Source: Luminiphilus syltensis NOR5-1B (lineage in GTDB: Bacteria > Pseudomonadota > Gammaproteobacteria > Pseudomonadales > Halieaceae). Taken from it: a stretch of DNA of 64,000 nucleotides. This document shows positions 56,769 to 64,000 of the stretch, piece by piece. A program made the position numbers and the translations under genes. The DNA is taken from positions 2,705,540 through 2,769,539 of the forward strand of contig NZ_DS999411.1 in NCBI RefSeq assembly GCF_000158175.1, read 5' to 3'. The notes beneath the pieces are model-generated. The model saw only the letters and a list, made by a program, of their open reading frames with translations. It did not search any database and was not told where the DNA came from. The number at the start of each line of letters is the position of its first letter. Position 1 is the stretch's first letter.

Positions 56769-57584
56769 CTAGCCGTATCGCCCCGTGATGTAATCCTCCG
56801 TCTCACGACGACTAGGATTGGTAAAAATAGTGTCGGTTCTGTCGAACTCGACTAACCGTCCCAAATGCATGAACGCGGTCATGTCAGAGACCCGCGCCGC
56901 CTGCTGCATATTGTGGGTAACAATAATTATGGTATACGAATGTTTCAGTTCGTAGATCAACTCCTCAATCCGCAATGTTGAAATGGGATCAAGCGACGAC
57001 GCCGGTTCGTCCAGCAAGAGAATCTCAGGCTCGATGGCAATGGTTCTAGCGATAACCAGTCGCTGCTGTTGCCCCAGCGACAGTGTCAACGCACTTTCGT
57101 AGAGACGATCGGCAACCTCGTCCCACAGCGCCGCCGAACGCAACGAATGCTCCACGATGGCATCCAACTGACGCTTACGACGGATCCCCCCAATACGGGG
57201 TCCGTACGCGACATTTTCATAGATAGATTTTGGAAAGGGGTTGGGGCGCTGGAAAACCATACCAATGCGACGGCGTAGCAGTGTGACATCGGTATCACGC
57301 GCGAGAATATTCTGCCCTTCCAGTAAAATTGAACCGGTGTACTCAGCGCCTTCTATTAAGTCGTTCATCCGATTAAAACAACGCAAGAGCGTCGACTTAC
57401 CGCAACCACTGGGCCCGATTACCGATGTAATCTTTCCGGCAGGGATAGCCAGTGATATCTCGCGAAGCGCATTTTCGTTATCCGGATAGGCTAAGGAGAG
57501 ACCGCGCACCTCGAGATCAGGTGGGCTCCTGTCACCGCCAGCTTTGAGTCCTGAAAGCCGAATCAGCGCATCCCGTTTATCCAT
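56769..57584 (-). CDS. pstB: Phosphate ABC transporter ATPase PstB
   Basis: 271 residues. Walker A is [20 protein letters not shown], Walker B is [20 protein letters not shown], and the Q-loop is [21 protein letters not shown]. The ABC signature reads LSLGQQQRL where PstB proteins usually have LSGGQ, so the third residue is changed while the key Ser and Gly stay. Thirteen bases separate it from pstA. Confidence 0.96.
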   Translation of the reverse strand: MDKRDALIRLSGLKAGGDRSPPDLEVRGLSLAYPDNENALREISLAIPAGKITSVIGPSGCGKSTLLRCFNRMNDLIEGAEYTGSILLEGQNILARDTDVTLLRRRIGMVFQRPNPFPKSIYENVAYGPRIGGIRRKRQLDAIVEHSLRSAALWDEVADRLYESALTLSLGQQQRLVIARTIAIEPEILLLDEPASSLDPISTLRIEELIYELKHSYTIIIVTHNMQQAARVSDMTAFMHLGRLVEFDRTDTIFTNPSRRETEDYITGRYG

Positions 57585-57597
57585 GCTCGGTTCTCAC

Positions 57598-58611
57598 CTA
57601 CACGAAGCGCGCCAGCATGCGGCGGCGAAGTAAAATGGCAACAATATTAAGCGCGCTGACCACCAAGACCAGCAACAACGCGGTGGCACAGATCAACCCC
57701 AAACGACCCTCGCTGGGCTGGGCGTACATGGTCACGTCGTACACGTAATAACCGAGGTGCATGAATTTACGCTCGAGATGAATAAACGGTGCCTGCAAGC
57801 TAACCGGTAACGCAGGTGCATATTTAACCACTCCCACCAGCATAAGCGGAGCCACCTCACCCGCCGCTCTGGCCATGGCCAGAATGATACCGGTGAGAAT
57901 ACTGGGCATGGCGGCCGGTAGCAGGATACGGGTTAAAGTTTCCGCACGGGTGGCGCCCAGCGCCAAACTACCCTCTCTCAGATCCAACGGAATTCGGCCA
58001 AGGCCCTCCTCCGAGGCAACGATGACAACCGGTAGCGTCAGTAGTGCCAGGGTCAGCGCCGCCCAAAGCAGCCCCGGTGTGCCAAAGGTTGGCTGGGGTA
58101 ATTGATCGGCGTAGAGCCACTGGTCGACGCTTCCACCCATCGTGTAGATAAAAAATCCGAGACCGAAGACGCCATATATTACAGCGGGCACGCCTGCAAG
58201 ATTATGGATGGCAACGCGCAGCGCCTGGGTATACCAGGTATCCCGCGCGTACTCACTCAGGTAGATCGCAGTCGCCACACCTAATGGCGCGACGATGATC
58301 GACATAATAACCACCAGAAGCGCCGTACCGACAATGGCTGGATACACTCCAGCGACCCCTTCAAAGTCCCCCCTGGAGGCGAATAAAAAATCAGAGAACT
58401 GCCGGCCCGCATCCTGCCATTCGGCCGCGGATAGCCAGGAACCCGAAGGCATAAACCAAAGTAACGCGGTGAGTGTGATACCCCCCAAAAGCCCGACCAC
58501 TAGCAGCAACGCAAGACTCACCATTGCCGCACACCACCAGACCTTTAGTGCCCCACTGGCGCGTGATAAACGTAACGACGCGGGAAGCTGTAGTACCGCA
58601 CTTTCAGCCAT
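57598..58611 (-). CDS. pstA: Phosphate ABC transporter permease PstA
   Basis: 337 residues with about six to seven membrane spans. The cytoplasmic EAA-like loop EGSLALGATRAETLTRILLP, NLAGVPAVIYGVFGLGFFIY and the final cluster of spans are typical. The N-terminus carries an extra periplasmic segment. The start overlaps the pstC stop (TAATG). Confidence 0.94.
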   Translation of the reverse strand: MAESAVLQLPASLRLSRASGALKVWWCAAMVSLALLLVVGLLGGITLTALLWFMPSGSWLSAAEWQDAGRQFSDFLFASRGDFEGVAGVYPAIVGTALLVVIMSIIVAPLGVATAIYLSEYARDTWYTQALRVAIHNLAGVPAVIYGVFGLGFFIYTMGGSVDQWLYADQLPQPTFGTPGLLWAALTLALLTLPVVIVASEEGLGRIPLDLREGSLALGATRAETLTRILLPAAMPSILTGIILAMARAAGEVAPLMLVGVVKYAPALPVSLQAPFIHLERKFMHLGYYVYDVTMYAQPSEGRLGLICATALLLVLVVSALNIVAILLRRRMLARFV

Positions 58612-60494
58612 TATGACGCCAGCACTCGAAACCGTTTACGCATGCGTAACCGCAGAACTTCCGCCAGCGAGTTAAACAGGAACGTAATAAAGAACAGCAG
58701 TAATGCCGCAAAGAACAAAATTTGATAGTGAACACTCGAAAAAGCAGTCTCGGGCAGCTCTATGGCCAAGGTTGCGCTAATGGTTCGCATCCCGGTGAGC
58801 GGACTCCAGTCGAGAATCGGGGTGTTTCCCGAAATCATAAGGACAATCATGGTTTCGCCCAGTGCCCTTCCAGCACCTATCGCGACGGCAGAAATCACGC
58901 CCGGCCAGGCCAGGGGGAGTATCACATCCCGAAAACTGCGCCAGCGCGAGGCTCCCAATGCGAGGCTGCCCTCGGCCGCATGCCGCGGAACCGAGTAAAC
59001 GGCGTCTTCAGCCAGCGAGAAAATGCCGGGTATTACGGCAATGCCCATCGCAATACCCACCAGGAGGCCATTTAAATGCACCAGATCGACGTGGAATTGC
59101 TCGTGAAGCCAAACGGTCAGGGAGCCCGACATCCATTGCTGTTCAACATAACCGCCGAGGAGCACCCCCGCGGCTATGAGCAGAAGAATAACCGGTATTA
59201 ACAGCAACGGCAGAAGACCGTGGTAGCGACTGCCATGCAAAGACGCCGGTGCGAAACGCCAGAGGGCCGAAGCCACGGGTATACCCAAAACAGCGGTGAT
59301 CGTCGCAAAAAACAACTCGGGCAATACCAACAGAAAAATAGGCGCCAACCATACTGCCGCGACTGCGGCGAGCACTACCGTAGGTATAGCCTCAAGCAAC
59401 TCGATAATGGGCTTGATCCGATTTCGCGCGCGATTGCTCATAAAAAACCCAACAAAAAAGGCAGCTCCGACTGCGCATGGAAGCGCAACAAGCATGGCTA
59501 TTAGGGCAGCCTTCATCGAGCCAAACAGTAGCGGAGTCAGACCGAATTTCTGCTCCTGCCCCTTTCCCACCGACGAGGTCTGCCAGACCTGTGACGGTTC
59601 CGGATAGCCGAGATATTGAACCGGGGTGAATAGCGAAGCGAGGGTGATCGCATCAGTATTACCCTCGACCTTCCAAACTCGGCGTTGCTGGTTACGAGCA
59701 GCCTCCGCATAGAAATGGTGTTGATCAATCCAGCCAATTCCCTCCATGGGTTCAGCCAGGGCTTTTTGCGCTATTCGTTGCTGCGCGGTCGCATTCCAAA
59801 GCTCGATCGATTGTGGACCCGCCAGGATCAGCACTCGCTGGCTTTCTGGCGCAGCGGCCAGACCCAGGATTCGCTCAGAAACTTGCCATGTACGAGCGAG
59901 CACAAGCTCGGGATACAAGCTGCCGGCCGTCTTCAACAAATGGTACTGGCGCACCGACCGCGCCGCGGCGAACAACAGGGTCTCATTGGCACCGCCTATG
60001 GCATGATAATCAAAGGGTTTAATCCTCTCGATGTTTCCCCACTCTACTGCGTCCATCCGTAGCGATGCCATTCGATAGCGACCGTCATTCGCAACGGCCA
60101 CAAGCCATCGTTGAGTGCTGTCGATAAACAGCACCGATAGGGGGATTTCCGGTGCGTTAAAACGAAGTGAGACCCATTGCTCCGCAGCATCCATTGACGG
60201 GCTTATTGCGCCGCTGATGGCCCCGTCGGAGTCCTCACGAAGCCAGACACGGCCCATTATGGACTCTCGCCACGCGGGTAACAGGTCCGAATGAGGCACC
60301 CAATCGGGTGTTCGCTCGGAAGCTATTATGTTGTTCTGCGCGTCCGCTAAAGGCGTTACCTTGACCGACTGGGTCAAGGGCCAGGCCACAAACACCATTT
60401 GTACAAACATCCCCACTACGGCGCATAACACGAGAACGCTGGTGGCCCGTACTACAAAAGACACGCCAATATCGAAGACACTACGCATCGTCAT
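58611..60494 (-). CDS. pstC: Phosphate ABC transporter permease PstC, long form with large periplasmic insertion
   Basis: About 627 residues from the ATG at 60494, with GGAGA six bases upstream and a 14-base overlap with pstS; E. coli PstC has about 319. The C-terminal half is the usual permease with the EAA-type AEGSLALGASRWRSFRDVILP. Between the first membrane helix (near 15-40) and the permease core, about residues 60-315 form a periplasmic region of short beta-like segments with recurring Trp, possibly a propeller. Its function is unknown; similar long PstC proteins occur in other marine gammaproteobacteria. Confidence 0.92.
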   Translation of the reverse strand: MTMRSVFDIGVSFVVRATSVLVLCAVVGMFVQMVFVAWPLTQSVKVTPLADAQNNIIASERTPDWVPHSDLLPAWRESIMGRVWLREDSDGAISGAISPSMDAAEQWVSLRFNAPEIPLSVLFIDSTQRWLVAVANDGRYRMASLRMDAVEWGNIERIKPFDYHAIGGANETLLFAAARSVRQYHLLKTAGSLYPELVLARTWQVSERILGLAAAPESQRVLILAGPQSIELWNATAQQRIAQKALAEPMEGIGWIDQHHFYAEAARNQQRRVWKVEGNTDAITLASLFTPVQYLGYPEPSQVWQTSSVGKGQEQKFGLTPLLFGSMKAALIAMLVALPCAVGAAFFVGFFMSNRARNRIKPIIELLEAIPTVVLAAVAAVWLAPIFLLVLPELFFATITAVLGIPVASALWRFAPASLHGSRYHGLLPLLLIPVILLLIAAGVLLGGYVEQQWMSGSLTVWLHEQFHVDLVHLNGLLVGIAMGIAVIPGIFSLAEDAVYSVPRHAAEGSLALGASRWRSFRDVILPLAWPGVISAVAIGAGRALGETMIVLMISGNTPILDWSPLTGMRTISATLAIELPETAFSSVHYQILFFAALLLFFITFLFNSLAEVLRLRMRKRFRVLAS

Positions 60495-61455
60495 TACAAA
60501 TCTCCGCAAGCGTCAATGCCCCGTCAACCTTTGACCGCAGGGAATCAACGGGCTCGAAGCCTCCATCGCGCAGTAACTCTCGACCGCGGGTCGATGCTAT
60601 GAACTGAAGGAAAGCGCATTCAAGCCTGGGAGGCGGCTGTTGGGGATCGAATGCGAGATAAAACCATAGCGTGCGCGAGAGCGGATAGACACTACCGTCG
60701 GCGTCATAGTTCTGAACGCGAGATGTATCACGCCCACTGACTATCGGAAGCACCTTCACCTGATCCGTTATAAATCCCATGCTGGTATAACCAATCGCCG
60801 TGGGGATCTGGCTTACTGCCGATACCACTGCGGCGGAGCCGGGCAACGCATTTACCCCGGCCGCGAAATCTCCGCGGCACAGCGCTCGTTCGCGAAAGAA
60901 TCCATAGGTCCCACTAATGGAAGTGCGGCCGTAACGCTCGACAGGCAGCGCTCCCAGTGCCGGAGCCACACCCAGATCGGCCCAGTGTGTGGCGGCTTTA
61001 CCCGAACACGCATGATTCGCCGAATAAATGCTGTCGAGATCATCGAGCGTGATGCTCTCAAGTGGGTTATCCGGATGCACAATGATCGCAATCGTATCAA
61101 CGGCAATGGGCACCGCTGTCGGCAGCCAACCGCGTTGCTGGAAAAAGCTGTCGAGCTCCGATCGTGTCATTTGCCGGCTCATTGATCCGAGATTGGCGCT
61201 TCCGGCAGTCAAAGCCGGCGGAGCACTGGCTGAACCCATAGCCTGGATTTCGATTGTGACACCGGGCTCTACGTCGACGAATGCGTCCGCCCAATCACTG
61301 ACCAAAGCTGCCAGCGTATCAGAACCGGTAATGATTAGATTTCCGCGCACTTCGGGAGTCGCCACGGTAGTGGCGGCAACGGCGGAGCTGAATGCACACA
61401 GCACCAGCACCCTCAACAGCCTAACTCGCGTCAGAAGGGTAACGGCTGACTTCAT
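60481..61455 (-). CDS. pstS: Phosphate-binding protein PstS-like
   Basis: 324 residues with a signal peptide (LLRVLVLCAFSSAVAA) and a type II periplasmic-binding-protein fold. The phosphate-loop equivalents are ITGSDTLAALV and AMGSASAPPALTAGSANLGS. It has few of the usual GAG/ISG motifs of E. coli PstS, so it is the other PstS branch. The start overlaps the phoR stop (ATGA). Confidence 0.92.
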   Translation of the reverse strand: MKSAVTLLTRVRLLRVLVLCAFSSAVAATTVATPEVRGNLIITGSDTLAALVSDWADAFVDVEPGVTIEIQAMGSASAPPALTAGSANLGSMSRQMTRSELDSFFQQRGWLPTAVPIAVDTIAIIVHPDNPLESITLDDLDSIYSANHACSGKAATHWADLGVAPALGALPVERYGRTSISGTYGFFRERALCRGDFAAGVNALPGSAAVVSAVSQIPTAIGYTSMGFITDQVKVLPIVSGRDTSRVQNYDADGSVYPLSRTLWFYLAFDPQQPPPRLECAFLQFIASTRGRELLRDGGFEPVDSLRSKVDGALTLAEICNDDA

Positions 61456-62762
61456 TGCAAGGTCTCGGTGCTGTCTCCCCGAACCAATTCAGGCTGAAAA
61501 ACCAGTGCGAAAACGCTGCCAACGCCAACCTCGCTCTGAATTCGCAGCTCGGCGTTATGCGCGTTCGCGACATGTTTTACAATGGCCAGTCCCAGACCTG
61601 TACCTCCGGTAGCCTGGCTGCGGCTTTTGTCCACTCGGTAAAAGCGCTCGGTTAGCCGGGGTAAATGTCCCGCTTCAATGCCGGGACCATTATCCTGAAC
61701 TTCGATCACGTAACCCTGCTCCTCGATGAAACCACGGATTATCACCGGCGATTCAGCGGGGCTGTATTTCAACGCGTTGATGATCAGATTGGAGACTGCG
61801 CTGTGCAGTTGCTTCACGTCCCCCATGACCGCGTAACCCGTGCGAATCTCGAGCTCAATTTCTCGGTCCTGGAACCCGGGGCGCAGCTCAGCCACGAGTG
61901 TTTCAAGTAGCTTGTCCACCGCGACCCACTCGGTCTTGCGCTCGTGTTCCATCGACTCGATCCGCGAGAGCCATAGCAAATCGGTCAATAAGTTTTCCAT
62001 GCGAGCGGTCTGGGCATCGACCTGAGCTAGCGACCGTTGTAAATGATCAGGACCCATGGTTGGATTATCGATGGCCATCTGGATATGGCCCTTGATTACC
62101 GTTAGCGGTGTGCGCAACTCGTGGGAAACGTTGGCCACGAAGTCCTGGCGCATTTCCTCAAGCCGGATACGATCGGTTACGTCGCGGACCAGGATGAGGC
62201 GATCACCATCGCCGAATCGCGACACCTCGAACTCAAGACAAACTCCCCCCTCCTGGGGTGGAAGGACCTGCAGGGGATACTGGTAGTCTTCAGAATCCAG
62301 ATAGGCATGAAATTCGGGCATACGCAACAAATTGAGGATGGGTTGGCCGCGATCCTCAGGAAACTGCACCCCCAGCAGTGATCGAGCGGACTCATTACAC
62401 CAGGCGATGGCGCTCCGTTTATCGATAATCAATGCGGCGTCGCGCATGGATGCGAGCGAATCCTGCAGGTAATCGAGCGCAGAAGCGAGACGATTCTGGG
62501 CTTCTCGATTGCGCCGCTGCAGCAGATAAATATTGTCGAGGATGACCCCCCATATACCGAAGCTTTCCGGTGGCGTGGTCTCCGGAGAATCGAGCCAGCG
62601 ATTGATCTTGCGTACCTGCCAGACCCAAACCAGCAGCGCACCGGAGACCGTTGCCGCGAATCCGCCTAAGGGACTGCCAGCCAGCCAGCCGAGGCCGGTT
62701 CCCGCAATAATGGCAAGGAGCAGAAGCCGGAGCTCATAAAACCAGGTTAAACCGGGCCTCAA
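61452..62762 (-). CDS. phoR: Phosphate regulon sensor kinase PhoR
   Basis: 436 residues starting at TTG in a TTGA overlap with phoB. Two N-terminal membrane helices, a PAS domain (about residues 95-200), the phospho-His box FVANVSHELRTPLTVIKGH, then NALKYSPAE, DNGPGIEAGHLPRLTERFYR and TGGTGLGLAIVKHV. It phosphorylates PhoB in low phosphate. Confidence 0.96.
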   Translation of the reverse strand: MRPGLTWFYELRLLLLAIIAGTGLGWLAGSPLGGFAATVSGALLVWVWQVRKINRWLDSPETTPPESFGIWGVILDNIYLLQRRNREAQNRLASALDYLQDSLASMRDAALIIDKRSAIAWCNESARSLLGVQFPEDRGQPILNLLRMPEFHAYLDSEDYQYPLQVLPPQEGGVCLEFEVSRFGDGDRLILVRDVTDRIRLEEMRQDFVANVSHELRTPLTVIKGHIQMAIDNPTMGPDHLQRSLAQVDAQTARMENLLTDLLWLSRIESMEHERKTEWVAVDKLLETLVAELRPGFQDREIELEIRTGYAVMGDVKQLHSAVSNLIINALKYSPAESPVIIRGFIEEQGYVIEVQDNGPGIEAGHLPRLTERFYRVDKSRSQATGGTGLGLAIVKHVANAHNAELRIQSEVGVGSVFALVFQPELVRGDSTETLQ

Positions 62763-63469
62763 TGATCCTCCAGCCCGCGCACCGAGAAGCGGTACCCGGT
62801 TCCACGAACCGTCTGAATCAATCCACTGTAATCCTTTCCGTGGGACTGCAACGCCTTGCGCAGCCGCCGAATGTGCACATCGACGGTTCGTTCCTCGACG
62901 TAAACATTGGCACCCCAGACATGATCAAGCAGCTGGCTACGGGAGTAAGCCCGCTCAGGATGCGTCATGAAAAAGTACAACAGATTGTATTCGGTAGGGC
63001 CCATGCTGATCGGCTTATCTGCCAAATAGACACGTCGACCATCGGCATCAAGCAGCAACTCCTCGAAGGCCAGTCTCTGGTTGTCCTCCATTCCCTGGGA
63101 TCGACGCAACAATGCCTTGATCCGTGCCACCAGTTCCCTGGGAGCGAATGGCTTGGTCAGGTAGTCATCGGCGCCCACCTCCAGCCCCTGAATGACATTG
63201 TCTTCGGCGGACTTGGCGGTAAGCATGATCACAGGAATAGCGCGGGTTGCCTCACTGCGCTTCAATCGCCGCAGCAACTCAATACCGCTGCCGCCAGGCA
63301 ACATCCAGTCGAGCAAAACGAGGTCGGGGCGTTCGTCCACCACCAAACTGTGGGCGTCGGAAATGTTATCCGTTTCTATGCAATCAAAATCAGCGATTTC
63401 AAGCGCCATTCTGAGCATGTCCCTGATGGCATACTCGTCGTCCACCACCAGAATTTTGCCACTCGCCAT
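62759..63469 (-). CDS. phoB: Phosphate regulon response regulator PhoB
   Basis: 236 residues. The receiver domain has the phospho-acceptor Asp in DLVLLDWMLPGGSG near residue 54 and the Lys in LTKPFAPRELVARIKALLRR. The C-terminal OmpR-type winged helix ends with VHIRRLRKALQSHGKDYSG and TVRGTGYRFSV. It is the first gene of the long phosphate operon. I see no clear Pho box in the 61 bases before it. Confidence 0.96.
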   Translation of the reverse strand: MASGKILVVDDEYAIRDMLRMALEIADFDCIETDNISDAHSLVVDERPDLVLLDWMLPGGSGIELLRRLKRSEATRAIPVIMLTAKSAEDNVIQGLEVGADDYLTKPFAPRELVARIKALLRRSQGMEDNQRLAFEELLLDADGRRVYLADKPISMGPTEYNLLYFFMTHPERAYSRSQLLDHVWGANVYVEERTVDVHIRRLRKALQSHGKDYSGLIQTVRGTGYRFSVRGLEDH

Positions 63470-63530
63470 ACGTCGCTACTGCCTATGATCGGAAAGAAAC
63501 ATGATGCCACGCCAGCGGTCGCGGCAACAA

Positions 63531-64000
63531 TCAGAACCAGTTAAACCAACCTTCATCTTCCAGCGATGGAGCACACTCCCTGAGTTGGGTGTTGTAGCTA
63601 TTGGCGCGGCGCTCCACCTTGCGCGCGACAGCTATCAGCCAATCCTTGGACTCATAGGTGCGTCGTTTAAAACCGCCATGCCCCTCATGGTAAGCGAGGT
63701 AGAGTCGGTAGGCATCATCGCGAGCGATCGAATTGATACGATGGCTCTGATCGCCATACCAGCCAATGAAGTCAATGGCATCGGAAAAGTCATCTCGATC
63801 CGCGCCATAATTCCCGGAGCTGCGCTGATACAGGGTCCAGGTGCTTTCAAGCGCCTGTGAATAACCGTAGGAATCAGAGGGCCGGGGACCGGGTATAAAC
63901 CCAAAGATCTTCTTCCGCGGGGGTTTGGCGGTGGCAACAAAGCGCGACTCCTGGTGCATGATTGCCATCATCACGGTAACCGGTATGCCCCAGCGCGCTC
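63531..64000 (-). CDS. Lytic transglycosylase, SLT domain (5' end off window)
   Basis: Only about the last 156 residues are present. The catalytic Glu is in VMMAIMHQESRFVA, and the SLT fold follows with SYGYSQALESTWTLYQRSSG and LYLAYHEGHGGFKRRTYESK. The frame stays open to the window edge, so the true start is upstream. It cleaves peptidoglycan between MurNAc and GlcNAc. It stands on the same strand as phoB, 61 bases ahead of it. Confidence 0.85.
   Translation of the reverse strand, partial: ARWGIPVTVMMAIMHQESRFVATAKPPRKKIFGFIPGPRPSDSYGYSQALESTWTLYQRSSGNYGADRDDFSDAIDFIGWYGDQSHRINSIARDDAYRLYLAYHEGHGGFKRRTYESKDWLIAVARKVERRANSYNTQLRECAPSLEDEGWFNWF

Overview
This 64 kb window looks like chromosome of an aerobic, probably marine gammaproteobacterium. 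The oxoglutarate dehydrogenase/sdh gene order, the malonyl-CoA decarboxylase, the propionyl-CoA pathway and the EpmC, PdxB, QueF and FolE proteins all fit the OM60/NOR5 (Halieaceae, Cellvibrionales) neighbourhood. That placement is an inference from protein flavour and not a computed phylogeny. Most genes lie on the minus strand in tightly packed, overlapping operons.

Layout. 1-7.4 kb: minus-strand operon converting propionyl-CoA to succinyl-CoA (two-subunit acyl-CoA carboxylase, epimerase, mutase, MeaB chaperone, cut by the window edge). 7.5-17.3 kb: mixed housekeeping genes (pabB, cysB, 5'-nucleotidase, Na+/alanine symporter, D-cysteine desulfhydrase, yajC, exonuclease III, a one-cysteine Bcp peroxiredoxin, Nudix hydrolase, flavin reductase, moaCDE). 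17.4-25.4 kb: accessory metabolism (MFS carrier, malonyl-CoA decarboxylase, DUF599 membrane protein, outer-membrane barrel, glutaredoxin-DinB fusion, phenol-hydroxylase-type flavoprotein). 25.4-27.9 kb: the only plainly accessory stretch, with an RlpA-like lipoprotein and a higBA toxin-antitoxin pair between two structured repeats that abut copies of a tRNA-Ser 3' end. 27.9-41.4 kb: queF, an ABC exporter, tRNA-Glu and tRNA-Gly, msrB, pdxB-epmC-tusA, a periplasmic methyltransferase, gcvR, prmB-aroC, folE, a DUF4892 protein, an alpha/beta hydrolase, sixA and htpG. 42-54.8 kb: TCA-cycle block, sdhCDAB-sucAB-lpd-sucCD on the minus strand and gltA divergent from sdhC. 54.9-63.5 kb: phoB-phoR-pstS-pstC-pstA-pstB-phoU-hisC on the minus strand in one run of overlapping or closely spaced genes. 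The window ends inside a lytic transglycosylase gene.

How it fits together: propionyl-CoA from odd-chain or branched substrates enters the TCA cycle as succinyl-CoA, where the sucCD and sdh products take it on. gltA and sdh fire from opposite sides of one 218-base promoter region. The most unusual structure is at 26.45-27.86 kb: a tRNA-Ser gene followed by two degenerate repeats of its own 3' end, each joined to a repeat of about 110 bases whose hairpins are kept by compensatory base changes, with higBA carried between them. It looks like a small cassette array or the scar of repeated tRNA-targeted insertion. No recombinase is present in the window.
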